Below, in pieces: positions 1 through 8,088 of a DNA stretch of 64,000 bases. The notes under the pieces were generated by a model, which saw only the letters and a list, made by a program, of their open reading frames with translations, was not told the origin of the DNA and searched no databases. Within the stretch, counting starts at the first letter, position 1. Each line of letters starts with the position of its first letter. The DNA comes from Desulfitobacterium_A nosdiversum (lineage in GTDB: Bacteria > Bacillota > Desulfitobacteriia > Desulfitobacteriales > Desulfitobacteriaceae), in contig NZ_CP172056.1 in assembly GCF_049860565.1 (NCBI RefSeq), positions 2,108,001-2,172,000 of the forward strand, written 5' to 3'. Made by a program: the position numbers and the translations under genes.

Positions 1-414
1 GCCAGCGGGGGACCGGAAGTCAGCAAAATGGTTCTGCTTGACCTTACGGAGCGGAGCCATGGAAATGCGAACGGTATTGGGACTGCGGATATTGTATCGA
101 AGCGTTTAGTGGAGAAAATGAGCCTCGAACAAACCTATCCGAATGCGTTGACGTCAACTGTTACAGGTCCAGTGAAAATTCCTTTGACCTTGGATAATGA
201 TTATGACGTTATTCGTGCAGCAATAAAAACGTGTAATGCCATTGATCTCTATAAAACGCGGATCGTCCGCCTTAAAAATACGCTCAGTTTAAGTGAAATC
301 TGGGTTTCAGAAGCAATTGCCAAGGAAATGGCTGTTCAAAGCATTCCTGTGGAGATCGGAGAGCTGCAGGATTGGAAATTTGATGAGCAAAAAAATTTTA
401 GTTTAGAGCATTGA
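1..414 (+). CDS. Lactate racemase-like (LarA/DUF2088-type) protein, C-terminal part
   Basis: Open from the first base of the window (frame 1) to the stop, so this is the 3' end of a longer gene; about 137 residues are visible. The visible part has the run LDLTERSHGNANGIGTADI near its start and LSLSEIWVSEAI near its end. I associate these with the C-terminal half of LarA-like/DUF2088 proteins often labelled lactate racemase domain-containing; this is recalled family resemblance, not an alignment. No nickel-binding or catalytic region lies within the visible part, so activity cannot be judged. The stop is 17 bp before the 6-phosphogluconate dehydrogenase gene with no terminator between, so the two are probably cotranscribed. 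Another oxidoreductase-type family remains possible. Confidence 0.45.
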   Translation, partial: ASGGPEVSKMVLLDLTERSHGNANGIGTADIVSKRLVEKMSLEQTYPNALTSTVTGPVKIPLTLDNDYDVIRAAIKTCNAIDLYKTRIVRLKNTLSLSEIWVSEAIAKEMAVQSIPVEIGELQDWKFDEQKNFSLEH

Positions 415-431
415 CAAGGAAGTGAGTAGTT

Positions 432-1352
432 ATGAACACGTGTTCCTATGGGATGATCGGACTGGGAAAAATGGGAGCGTTAGCGGCTGAAAACGTTCTC
501 TCTAAAGGGGTAAAGGTTGCCGTCTATGATATGAATTCAGAACAAGTGCAAAGACTGGAAAAGTTAGGCGCTATAGGATGCCATAATTTGCAGGAAATGA
601 TTGAAGTACTCCCTAAACCGCGAATTCTTTGGCTTATGGTTCCGGCAGGAGAAGCGGTAGAACAGGTACTTTTTAGTAAAGATGGCTTAAGTTCTTTACT
701 GAGTGCTGGAGATATTGTGATTGACGGTGGAAATTCTTTTTACCGTGATTCCGCTCGCAGAGCTCAAAAATTAGCAGATCAAGGTATCAAATATCTGGAT
801 TCCGGCTCCAGCGGAGGTCAGGCAGGGGCACGCAACGGATTATGTCTGATGATCGGCGGAGATAAAGAAAGCTTTGACCAGGCCGAAGGGCTGTTTAAAG
901 CTTTAACGGAAGGGATCGGAGATTATCTTTATGTCGGAGAAAGTGGTTCCGGCCACTTTACGAAAATGGTTCATAACGCGATTGAATATGGGATGCTCCA
1001 AGCCATTGGTGAGGGCTTCGAGTTGCTCTATGAAGGTCCTTATGAGTTAGACTTAGAAAAAATTGCTCACCTCTGGACTCAAGGAAGCATCATCCGCAGT
1101 TATTTAATGGAACTTATGGAACGCTCCTTCTCAAAAGATGCAGATCTGCATCAGATTACCGGTGAAGTAGGCGGCGGGAGTACCGGCAGCTGGGCGATCG
1201 AAGAAGCCTGGAAACTTGGAGTCCCCTTCGAGACAATTGCGACTTCCTATGCAGCACGTTTGCGTTCACGTCAGGACGATACCTTTGCAGGTAAAGTCGT
1301 TGCCGCTTTGCGCAATGAATTCGGAGGCCATGCAGTAGTTGGAAAAGAATAA
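432..1352 (+). CDS. gnd: 6-phosphogluconate dehydrogenase, decarboxylating (short, probably NAD-dependent type)
   Basis: Converts 6-phosphogluconate to ribulose 5-phosphate and CO2 in the cytoplasm. The 306-residue length matches the short bacterial class (YqeC/GndA type) rather than the 470-residue class; the short class often prefers NAD, an inference here. Visible: N-terminal Rossmann motif GLGKMG at residues 10-15, DGGNSFYRD around 98-106, the substrate-loop motif SSGGQAGA near 127-134, and the catalytic lysine block KMVHNAIEYG starting at Lys178. Starts at ATG after GGAAGTGAG. The next gene downstream is a gluconokinase-type FGGY kinase, so the pair would take gluconate to ribulose 5-phosphate. 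They are separated by a structured repeat element and a hairpin, which may set different expression levels. Confidence 0.93.
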   Translation: MNTCSYGMIGLGKMGALAAENVLSKGVKVAVYDMNSEQVQRLEKLGAIGCHNLQEMIEVLPKPRILWLMVPAGEAVEQVLFSKDGLSSLLSAGDIVIDGGNSFYRDSARRAQKLADQGIKYLDSGSSGGQAGARNGLCLMIGGDKESFDQAEGLFKALTEGIGDYLYVGESGSGHFTKMVHNAIEYGMLQAIGEGFELLYEGPYELDLEKIAHLWTQGSIIRSYLMELMERSFSKDADLHQITGEVGGGSTGSWAIEEAWKLGVPFETIATSYAARLRSRQDDTFAGKVVAALRNEFGGHAVVGKE

Positions 1353-1359
1353 GACTCTT

Positions 1360-1581
1360 GGGTCGTGTAGCTTCTCGCACATCCGTACCTTCGGGCGTGA
1401 ATCTCCACTGGAGACTCACGTACTTAGCAGCTTCGGGGCTGGCACACTAGCTTCTGTGGGGGCTTCGCCAAACCTAAGGGTAATACCTGAAGTGAACCAT
1501 CGGCTTCGCTAACCCATAGAAGCATTGTGTGCCGAAGCGCCCCTTCGCTAAATCGTTCACTTTTGTGCGAGAGGCTACGCT
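1360..1581 (+). repeat. Structured dispersed repeat, family A, copy 1 (shortest form)
   Basis: First of three related intergenic elements (others at 26092 and 56500). The ends are complementary: GTGTAGCTTCTCGCACA at the left pairs with TGTGCGAGAGGCTACGC at the right. An internal long-range helix joins 1441-1460 (GGCACACTAGCTTCTGTGGG) with 1513-1533. Shared internal blocks include CGGGGCTGG, CTTCGCCAAACCT, GGTAATACCTGAAGTGAACC and CGCCCCTTCGC followed by AAATCGTTCAC. It fills the first half of the 437-bp gap between gnd and the kinase gene. No reading frame is shared between copies, so it is not coding. It could be a structured RNA, a MITE-like element, or both. Confidence 0.8.
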
Positions 1582-1681
1582 ATTCAGTCTTAAAATATTC
1601 CAGTTTGAAGCTTACAAGAACGAAACAAACAATTTGCGTAAGACTTCAGCAAGAATGTACTTTCGAAATTTTGCTTAATAG

Positions 1682-1705
1682 AAGATGCCTAATGGCATCT
1701 TTTCT
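1682..1705 (+). terminator. Hairpin with short T tract between gnd and gntK
   Basis: AAGATGCC, loop TAAT, GGCATCTT, then TTTCT: an 8-bp perfect stem with a weak T tract. It lies after repeat copy 1 and 85 bp before the kinase start, so it would end transcripts coming from gnd. The rest of the gap (1582-1681 and 1706-1789) shows no clear promoter pair to me. Confidence 0.5.
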
Positions 1706-1789
1706 AATAAATAACCAAAAGTAAAAAACATCTTCAAACGTGCAGAGAAAGTCTTTTTTCAAATAAGACTAAGATAGGAGATCAGAGCT

Positions 1790-3274
1790 ATGGCATTAAA
1801 AGAGGCATCACTCGGAGTGGATATCGGAACAACGGGCTGCCGGAGTGTTGTTTATTCAGATGAAGCCAGGATGATTACTCATTCCGAAAAGCTTTATTCC
1901 ACATATTCTCCAAAACCGAGCTGGGCAGAGCAAGACCCGGAGGAGGTTATCACACGGGTAGAAGAGTCTATTCGGGAAGCAGTAATTGAGGCCAGAAATC
2001 TTGGCTATGAAGTCACCATGATCAGCTTCAGCGCGGTAAATCATGGTGTTATTCCTATGAACGCCGGTAAACCCATCGGTCCCTGCATTATCTGGGCGGA
2101 TAATCGCAGTACCGAAATTACGGAAAAATGGAAACAGGAAGGGCTGGGGGAAACGTTTTATCAGCAAACGGGTTGCCCGCTGCATCCGATGTATGTTCCA
2201 GGTAAGCTCAGCTGGCTTTCAAAATACCAAACGGAAATTTTTAAAAGGGCGGACCATTTTATTTCACTTAAGGAACTCTTATTTCTTCGATGGTTTGGCC
2301 AGTATATAATTGATGCTTCAATTGCAAGCAGTTCAGGCCTTTTTAATATTCATCGCTTTGATTGGTCTGAAGAGATTTTAGAACGAGTTCAAGTTAAGAC
2401 AAGTCAGCTCTCAGAAATTGTTCCGACAACACAGGTTTTTCTTCTAAAAAATCCTGAAATCTATCAACGGTTGGGTTTAAGAAAGGGAACTCAAGTTGTT
2501 ATTGGAGCAGGAGACGGAGTTCTATCGAGCTTAGGTGCTGGGGCGATTGAACCTGGGGAAGTAACGGTTATGATCGGGACAAGCGGTGCTGCTCGGATTA
2601 CAGTAGATAAACCTTGCAATGACCGAAAGGGAAGAACCTGGTGCTATTATCTGATGCCAGGGGCTTGGGTCGTAGGTGCAGCAATCAATAACGCAGGGCT
2701 TACTTTACAATGGGTAAGGCAAAAATGGTTGAATGGAGCAAGCTTTGAAGAGATTGAACGTTTGGCTTCGGAGATTCCTGCCGGAGCTGAGGGACTCTAC
2801 TTACTCCCCTTTCTAACGGGTGAGCGGTCACCCAATTGGAATCCGAATGTAAGAGCAGCTCTTTATGGACTCGATTTTGCCCATAGCTCAGGACATTTTG
2901 CACGTTCAGCGATGGAAGGGGTAGCCTATCGAATTCGAAGCGTTTTTGAGCCGATAGCAGAGATGGCAGGAGAAATACGGTCTATTCGTATCGGAGGAGG
3001 TTTTATGGCTTCTCCAACTTGGGTAAACATTTTGACGAATGTTCTCAATAGTCCGCTGGAAGCTTTAGCCGAACCCCAAGGCTCGGCTTATGGAGCAGTC
3101 CTTCTCGGATGGATTGCCTTAGGTAAACTAAAAGACCTCCGCGAAAGCAAACGCTTTTCGAAAATCAACCGGGTCATTCAGCCCGACCCAAAAGAAGCGG
3201 AATTTTATCAGCATTGCTATCAAAAATATCAGGAGCTTTATGAACGAATTTGCGCTGATACTAAGTTGCCTTAA
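1790..3274 (+). CDS. gntK: FGGY-family sugar kinase, probable gluconokinase
   Basis: ATP-dependent phosphorylation of a sugar or sugar acid, most likely gluconate to 6-phosphogluconate given the preceding gnd. 494 residues is typical for FGGY kinases. Visible: N-terminal phosphate loop GVDIGTTGCRS (about residues 9-19), substrate-region motif IIWADNRS, hinge segment GAGDGVLSSLGAG and IGTSGAAR, and the C-terminal ATP-site signature RIGGGFMASPTWVNILTNVL. ATG follows AGGAGATCAGAGCT. The last codons (…TKLP then TAA) lie inside the left end of a dispersed repeat (family B, from 3258), so the C terminus has been rewritten by that sequence. Xylulokinase-like specificity cannot be excluded from sequence alone. 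Confidence 0.85.
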   Translation: MALKEASLGVDIGTTGCRSVVYSDEARMITHSEKLYSTYSPKPSWAEQDPEEVITRVEESIREAVIEARNLGYEVTMISFSAVNHGVIPMNAGKPIGPCIIWADNRSTEITEKWKQEGLGETFYQQTGCPLHPMYVPGKLSWLSKYQTEIFKRADHFISLKELLFLRWFGQYIIDASIASSSGLFNIHRFDWSEEILERVQVKTSQLSEIVPTTQVFLLKNPEIYQRLGLRKGTQVVIGAGDGVLSSLGAGAIEPGEVTVMIGTSGAARITVDKPCNDRKGRTWCYYLMPGAWVVGAAINNAGLTLQWVRQKWLNGASFEEIERLASEIPAGAEGLYLLPFLTGERSPNWNPNVRAALYGLDFAHSSGHFARSAMEGVAYRIRSVFEPIAEMAGEIRSIRIGGGFMASPTWVNILTNVLNSPLEALAEPQGSAYGAVLLGWIALGKLKDLRESKRFSKINRVIQPDPKEAEFYQHCYQKYQELYERICADTKLP

Positions 3275-3457
3275 ATATATCACATGCATTAAAAGACACA
3301 AAATTAGGCCTGGCTGTCACATGACAGCGGCAAGCGGAGCAGGAGCGAAGCGCGGCTATTTGCGCCCGGATGGCGCAACTTGCCGAAAAGCAGTCAAGTG
3401 ACAGCTAGGCCTTGCCCTTGAGTGGGCCTATATATTATTTCATAAGCAAATTAGTAT
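3258..3457 (+). repeat. Dispersed palindromic repeat, family B, copy 1
   Basis: A 200-bp unit repeated at 14312-14495 with very high identity. It contains a local palindrome GCTGTCACATGACAGC and long complementary flanks: GGCCTGGCTGTCACATGAC pairs with GTCAAGTGACAGCTAGGCC, enclosing a G+C-rich centre. This copy carries 16 bp (ATGGCGCAACTTGCCG) absent from the other. The left boundary lies inside the last five codons of gntK. The pairing suggests a large stem-loop that may act as a 3' end signal for gntK, but the element has no strong T tract. Confidence 0.85.
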
Positions 3458-3482
3458 GAACACTGAATTACTAAGGCTTATA

Positions 3483-3511
3483 TTGACTCACTCCTGCTAA
3501 AAGAGTATAGT
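3483..3511 (+). promoter_or_regulatory. Vegetative (sigma-A type) promoter for the CorA-like gene
   Basis: TTGACT, 17-bp spacer, TATAGT: near-consensus -35 and -10 with ideal spacing, 37 bp before the start codon of the next gene and just after the family B repeat. Confidence 0.7.
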
Positions 3512-3550
3512 GAGTGTGCATTCGGCGTGGGCTAAAGGAGTGAAGCGGTG

Positions 3551-4501
3551 ATGCTTAAGCTTTTTAAGAACGACGGAGAAACATTTACAGATTTAAATAT
3601 TACGCACTTAATGAAGGGAACATGGCTAAAGCTGGTCAATCCGTCGTCTGAAGAACTCAATGCAGTTTCAGAAGCGACCGGAGCACCGCTTGATTTTTTA
3701 AAAGCCGCTCTCGATGAAGAAGAACGCTCGCGGATTGAACTTGAGGAAGAATGTATTCTCGTACTCACGAACATTCCGATTATGCTGAATGAAACAAATT
3801 ATGACACGCTGCCTTTAGGAATTATTAGTACGGAAGATTATCTGATTACTGTCTGCTTAGAGGATAATCCTGTCCTTACGGAATTTAATAAGGAAAACTA
3901 TCGGAGTTTTAACACCGCGAAACGGACTCGTTTTCTCTTTCAAATCCTCTATAAATCTGCGACGTACTATTTAAAATACTTGCGCCAAATTAATAAACGG
4001 ACGGACCAGATTGAAAGAGAATTGCGTCAATCTCTCAAAAATCAGGAAATATTTCAGCTTATGGATCTCCAGAAAGGTTTAACCTATTTCACGGCATCCT
4101 TGAGGTCAAATGGGGTTGTGATGGATCGCCTTATGCGCTTGCGCTCCAATAGTCAAAGCCAGCATTTGATCAAAATGTATGAAGAGGACGAAGATCTGCT
4201 CGAGGATGTTATCATTGAGAATAACCAGGCAATCCAGATGGTAGAAATGTACACCAATATTTTAAGCAGCATGACAGATGCCTTTGCCTCAATCATCTCG
4301 AACAATTTGAACATGGTCATGAAATTTCTAGCATCGATGACCATTATTTTAGCAGTTCCAACAATGATTGCGAGTTTTTGGGGCATGAACGTTAGCGTTC
4401 CTTTCAGCAACCATCCTTTCGGTTTTCTAATCATTTTGGTTACAGCTACCTGCATAGCAGGTGTAAGCTCGTTTGTCCTATGGAGGAAGAATATGTTCTA
4501 A
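3551..4501 (+). CDS. corA: CorA-family divalent cation (Mg2+/Co2+) transporter
   Basis: Membrane channel for Mg2+ or related cations. About 316 residues. A long, charged, helical cytoplasmic N-terminal region (residues 1-250) is followed by two membrane helices near the C terminus (roughly 258-278 and 290-310), with the selectivity signature GMN between them in FWGMNVSVPF. The C-terminal tail WRKNMF is short and basic, as usual. AAAGGAG precedes a GTG at 3548 and an ATG at 3551; I take the ATG because of spacing, but they differ by one codon. A good promoter and a following terminator make this a single-gene unit. A second, only distantly similar CorA is at 51756. Confidence 0.88.
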   Translation: MLKLFKNDGETFTDLNITHLMKGTWLKLVNPSSEELNAVSEATGAPLDFLKAALDEEERSRIELEEECILVLTNIPIMLNETNYDTLPLGIISTEDYLITVCLEDNPVLTEFNKENYRSFNTAKRTRFLFQILYKSATYYLKYLRQINKRTDQIERELRQSLKNQEIFQLMDLQKGLTYFTASLRSNGVVMDRLMRLRSNSQSQHLIKMYEEDEDLLEDVIIENNQAIQMVEMYTNILSSMTDAFASIISNNLNMVMKFLASMTIILAVPTMIASFWGMNVSVPFSNHPFGFLIILVTATCIAGVSSFVLWRKNMF

Positions 4502-4560
4502 GGTTCGCATAAGGCGGCTCTGATCTATAAATGAAGGTAAACTAAGTCTGAATGATTAAA

Positions 4561-4588
4561 AAGAGAGCAATAGGCTCTCTTTCCTTTT
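4561..4588 (+). terminator. Rho-independent terminator after corA
   Basis: AAGAGAGC, short loop, GCTCTCTT followed by TCCTTTT; 8-bp stem. It separates corA from the xseA operon. Confidence 0.7.
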
Positions 4589-4640
4589 ACTGGTTGAAAC
4601 GAGTAAAATCATTGTGTATGATGAGTCTGAGGTGAATATT

Positions 4641-5852
4641 GTGCCGAGAATTTGGACTGTTGCCGAATTAACAACAGAAATTAGTCGTACCCTAAGTGAT
4701 AATGAGGCTTTAGAAAACTGTTGGGTGAGCGGTGAGCTTTCTAATTATAAGAATCATCGTCCATCAGGACACTGGTATTTTACATTGAAGGACTCTTCAT
4801 CAAGCATGAAGGCTGTTATGTTTCGCAGCCGTGCAGAGCGGGTTCGTTTTACTCCACAGGATGGAATGAAAGTTTTAGTACGGGGCAGCGTAAAAGTATA
4901 CGATCGGGATGGCAGCGTTCAGCTCTATGCTGAGGAAATGCAGCCAAGCGGAGTAGGTGCACTCTATCTGGCTTTTGAACAATTAAAGCAGCGTTTGGAG
5001 GCAGAGGGACTTTTTGCTCCGGAACATAAAAAGCCCATCCCTAAAATACCCCGACGCATAGGTATTGTCACAAGTCCAACCGGTGCAGCCATCCGTGATA
5101 TATTAAAAGTGATGCAGCGCCGCTCCCCAAACCTCTCTTGGATATTAGCCCCCGCGGCGGTTCAGGGAGAACAGGCTCCCCAAGAAGTCGCTCAAGCGAT
5201 TGAACGATTAAATCGTTATGGTAATATCGATGTACTTATCGTAGGCCGGGGTGGAGGCTCCTTGGAAGAGCTATGGGCATTTAATACGGAGGATGTGGCT
5301 CGAGCTATAGCCGCTTCTGTAATCCCGGTTATTTCGGCGGTAGGGCATGAAACTGATTTTACAATTGCAGATATGGTGGCTGATTTAAGGGCGCCGACCC
5401 CTTCAGCTGCCGCAGAACTTGCTGTCCCCGTTTTTCAGGAGCTGCGGTTAGACGTTGAAAAACTCAATGCTCGCTTGAGGGTGGGAATGGAAGGGCAAAT
5501 TATACGTAAACGCGAGAGGCTGATGAGATTAGCAGAGAGTGGACCGCTGCAAAACCCTTTTTGGAGGATTGCTCAAAATCGCCAGCGGCTGGATCAAGTC
5601 AGTTCAGCACTGGAACAAGGGATGACTAGATTTGTTTCGGATAAAAATGGTATACTAAAAATATTGGCTGCAAAGCTTGATTTACTGAGCCCTTTAGCGA
5701 TTCTGGGACGGGGGTATTCCTTAACTTATTCAGAAGAGGGAAAAATTCTTCGATCCAGTAAAGAAACTCATCCGGGGGATAAAATAAAGGTTCGACTCAA
5801 TGAAGGTTCACTGGCCTGTCAGGTCATTACAAACGAATATGGAGAAGAATGA
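4641..5852 (+). CDS. xseA: Exodeoxyribonuclease VII large subunit
   Basis: Catalytic large subunit of the single-strand-specific exonuclease VII; acts with XseB, encoded next. From the chosen GTG the protein has 403 residues (VPRIWTVAEL…), the family length. Visible: N-terminal OB-fold (about 1-100, with WVSGELSNYK and GHWYFTLKD), then the catalytic domain with TSPTGAAIRDI, VGRGGGSLEELWAFN, and the highly conserved VISAVGHETDFTIADMVADL followed by RAPTPSAAAE. A GTG 27 bp upstream (4614) would add nine residues, but GAGGTGA is well placed for the GTG at 4641. First gene of a close-packed operon running to recN. Confidence 0.95.
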   Translation: MPRIWTVAELTTEISRTLSDNEALENCWVSGELSNYKNHRPSGHWYFTLKDSSSSMKAVMFRSRAERVRFTPQDGMKVLVRGSVKVYDRDGSVQLYAEEMQPSGVGALYLAFEQLKQRLEAEGLFAPEHKKPIPKIPRRIGIVTSPTGAAIRDILKVMQRRSPNLSWILAPAAVQGEQAPQEVAQAIERLNRYGNIDVLIVGRGGGSLEELWAFNTEDVARAIAASVIPVISAVGHETDFTIADMVADLRAPTPSAAAELAVPVFQELRLDVEKLNARLRVGMEGQIIRKRERLMRLAESGPLQNPFWRIAQNRQRLDQVSSALEQGMTRFVSDKNGILKILAAKLDLLSPLAILGRGYSLTYSEEGKILRSSKETHPGDKIKVRLNEGSLACQVITNEYGEE

Positions 5853-5874
5853 GATTAAAGGGGATAAAATAAAG

Positions 5875-6117
5875 ATGTCTGGAAAGCAAGAGATAACGTT
5901 TGAAGAAGGAATTGGGAAGCTTGAGCAAATTGTTCGCGAACTTGAGCAGAAAGAGGTTTCCCTTGAAGACGCCCTTAATTTATTCCGTGAAGGAATAGAG
6001 ATGGTTCAACATTGTAACGGTTTATTGGATCATGCGGAGAAACAAATGGAGATTCTCCTTGAAGGTCCAGGGGGTGAGCTCGAAGTTCGCCCTGCAGATT
6101 TTGCAGTGGAAGGATGA
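5875..6117 (+). CDS. xseB: Exodeoxyribonuclease VII small subunit
   Basis: Small subunit that binds several-fold to XseA. 80 residues from the ATG preceded by AAAGGGGATAAAATAAAG; an upstream in-frame start would overlap xseA by 53 bp and is not needed. The sequence TFEEGIGKLEQIVRELEQKEVSLEDALNLF is the family signature, forming a helical hairpin. Its stop is 22 bp after xseA and it ends just before ispA. Confidence 0.95.
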   Translation: MSGKQEITFEEGIGKLEQIVRELEQKEVSLEDALNLFREGIEMVQHCNGLLDHAEKQMEILLEGPGGELEVRPADFAVEG

Positions 6118-6124
6118 CCTATTC

Positions 6125-6994
6125 ATGTTTCGTACCATGTTAAAAAATTACGCAGCAAAAATTGAAGCTTTTTTGACAAACTTGCCTTGGGATGAAGCGA
6201 CTATGGGGCAGAGTATGCGTTACTCATTAGTGGGAGGAGGAAAACGTATCCGCCCGGTCTTAGCCTTGGCTACAGCAGAAGCTGTAGGCGGAGATGCTGA
6301 AACTGTTCTTCCTGCAGCCTGTTCTTTAGAATTGATTCATACCTATTCACTGATTCACGATGATCTTCCGGCAATGGATAACGATGATTACCGCAGAGGA
6401 CGGCTATCCAATCATAAGGTGTTTGGTGAGGGAAATGCAATTCTTGCGGGAGATGGGCTATTGACCTATGCTTTTGAAATACTGGCCCAACCGCTTTCGG
6501 CTGTTTCCCTTGAACGGCAGTTACGGGTTATTCAGGAGGTCGCTCAGGCAGCAGGACCGGCTGGAATGGTCGGCGGTCAGGTTTTAGATCTAGCTGCGGA
6601 GGGGAAAACATTAACGCTGGAAGAGGTCGAACAGATCCATCGCTTAAAAACAGGGGCGATGCTTACCGTTTCAGCTCGGCTCGGCGGAATTTTGGGCGGG
6701 GGAACGGAAGAGCAGATTCAAGCTTTAACACGATATGCCCAAGCACTCGGATTGGCTTTTCAAATCAAAGATGATATTTTGGACTTAGAAGGGGATAGCA
6801 AAACTTTAGGTAAACCTGTAAAAAGTGATTTAAAACAAGAGAAATCAACCTATCCTTCCTTATTGGGAATAACTGGGGCAAAAGAGCAGCTCGCTCTGCA
6901 AGTTCAGGAAGCCCATAAAGCGCTGACAGTTTTTAATAAGTCGACGGACTTTTTATATTTACTTGCAGATTATATTGCTGAACGCAAAAGTTGA
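6125..6994 (+). CDS. ispA: Polyprenyl synthetase, probable farnesyl diphosphate synthase
   Basis: Condenses IPP with allylic diphosphates to give geranyl/farnesyl diphosphate. 289 residues from the ATG at 6125 (GGAAGGA lies about 10 bp upstream); an extended upstream frame exists but would overlap most of the end of xseB. Visible: GGGKRIRPVL near residue 40, the first aspartate-rich motif DDLPAMDND starting about Asp79, GGQVLDL, KTGAML, and the second aspartate-rich motif KDDILDLEGD starting about residue 215. The spacing and the short chain-length region fit the bacterial FPP synthase class. It shares this operon with dxs, so two isoprenoid steps are coupled. Confidence 0.93.
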   Translation: MFRTMLKNYAAKIEAFLTNLPWDEATMGQSMRYSLVGGGKRIRPVLALATAEAVGGDAETVLPAACSLELIHTYSLIHDDLPAMDNDDYRRGRLSNHKVFGEGNAILAGDGLLTYAFEILAQPLSAVSLERQLRVIQEVAQAAGPAGMVGGQVLDLAAEGKTLTLEEVEQIHRLKTGAMLTVSARLGGILGGGTEEQIQALTRYAQALGLAFQIKDDILDLEGDSKTLGKPVKSDLKQEKSTYPSLLGITGAKEQLALQVQEAHKALTVFNKSTDFLYLLADYIAERKS

Positions 6995-7002
6995 GGTGGA
7001 CT

Positions 7003-7446
7003 ATGCCAATCTATCCGGGGATTCTCCATAATACCATATTATTTTCAGCCATTGCCGCTTGGTTAGTGGCTCAACTTATTAAAGTTATCATTAATTTTAT
7101 GGTTCATCGTACTTTTGACATTTATTTTCTAATGAGTTCGGGAGGATTTCCAAGTTCGCATTCGGCTACAGTCAGTGCCGTTGCCTTAGGGGTCGGCAAA
7201 TACTATGGATGGGATTCCCCAATTTTTGCCGTGGCGGCCGTTTTGGCGATGATTGTTATGTATGATGCGGCTGGAGTGCGGCGAGAAGCTGGAAAGCAAG
7301 CGGAAGTTATCAACCGGCTCGTGGCGGAATTGTACCACCAATTGTCTAACCTATCTCAGGAACGCTTAAAGGAGTTAATCGGGCATTCTCCTTTAGAAGT
7401 TTTTGCAGGGGCAATTGTTGGCATTATTGTTGGATTGATTGTTTAA
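7003..7446 (+). CDS. Divergent PAP2 family membrane protein (YuiD/DUF212-like)
   Basis: 147-residue integral membrane protein. It keeps the recognisable block SSGGFPSSHSATVSAVALGVG (PAP2-like phosphatase signature) and YDAAGVRREAGKQAEVINRL, both characteristic of the YuiD/DUF212 group. About four hydrophobic segments. Start ATG at 7003 follows GAGGTGGACT; a TTG overlapping the ispA stop is a poorer choice. Family members are presumed lipid-phosphate phosphatases; between ispA and dxs, an isoprenoid-phosphate substrate is an attractive but unproven inference. Confidence 0.85.
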   Translation: MPIYPGILHNTILFSAIAAWLVAQLIKVIINFMVHRTFDIYFLMSSGGFPSSHSATVSAVALGVGKYYGWDSPIFAVAAVLAMIVMYDAAGVRREAGKQAEVINRLVAELYHQLSNLSQERLKELIGHSPLEVFAGAIVGIIVGLIV

Positions 7447-7485
7447 AAATGTGTAAACTCATTATATGAGGAGGTTCATATCCTT

Positions 7486-8088
7486 TTGGGTTATAAACGT
7501 AAAAGTTGGAAGCATCTCTTTTTTGTTTTTTCTTTAAGCTTTTTAATTGCGTTGCTTGCTGGTTTTGGTTCGGAGCTTTTAATGAGAAAAACATCAATAT
7601 GGGTAGCTTGGATCCTGCTTTTTGTGGTGATTGGCATCCATGTTGTTTTCGATATTATCGGAATTGCGGCTACGGCGGCCACGGAAAAACCCCATCATGC
7701 CAAGGCGGCAAATCGTATCATGGGGGCAAAGCAGGCGGTTTATCTTGTGCGTAATGCAGATTTAGTGGCGAACTTCGCTAATGATATTGTCGGCGATGTC
7801 TCAGGTACATTAAGTGGAGCCATGGCAGCCTCAATTATTATCGATCTTATGCGTTATTATCCATCTATGGAGAGTCAGGAAATCCTTTGGAATACATTGA
7901 TGCTGGCCTTTGTGGCCTCAATTACGGTAACGACGAAAGCGTTAGGAAAATCTTTCGCAATTTATGAGGCTGATGCAATTATAGGTAAAGTAGGAGTTAT
8001 CATTGCAAGCCTTGAACGGGTTACGGGCCGATCCTTTACACAACCTAAGAAAGGGGGAAAGAGAAGTGGGGATTCTCGAAAGAATTAA
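7486..8088 (+). CDS. Conserved membrane protein of unknown function
   Basis: 200 residues from TTG preceded by GAGGAGGT at good spacing. Hydrophobic segments near residues 10-28 and 38-62 are followed by a polar segment (EKPHHAKAANRIMGAKQAVYLVRNADL), a small-residue stretch DIVGDVSGTLSGAMAASI, another hydrophobic segment near 135-155, and a basic C terminus KKGGKRSGDSRKN. I do not recognise a named family with confidence. Its last 23 bp overlap the start of dxs, so translational coupling with dxs is likely. Position in an isoprenoid/NADP cluster is the only hint about its role. Confidence 0.8.
   Translation: MGYKRKSWKHLFFVFSLSFLIALLAGFGSELLMRKTSIWVAWILLFVVIGIHVVFDIIGIAATAATEKPHHAKAANRIMGAKQAVYLVRNADLVANFANDIVGDVSGTLSGAMAASIIIDLMRYYPSMESQEILWNTLMLAFVASITVTTKALGKSFAIYEADAIIGKVGVIIASLERVTGRSFTQPKKGGKRSGDSRKN

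Noticed and set aside
1360..1581. Family A element as a group II intron or tRNA cluster
   Set aside because: No reverse transcriptase, no domain V-like sequence, and no tRNA cloverleaf features could be recognised.
1156..1724. Open frames on both strands across the gnd-gntK gap (1156-1419 minus; 1527-1724 plus)
   Set aside because: They coincide with repeat family A copy 1 or the gnd end, have no ribosome sites and are not conserved in the other copies.
5800..5874. Longer xseB starting inside xseA
   Set aside because: The ATG at 5875 gives the usual 80-residue length and has a suitable site.
8003..8065. Extended dxs start upstream of GTG 8066
   Set aside because: Falls inside the preceding gene; the extra residues do not resemble DXS, which begins near ILERIKQPRDL.
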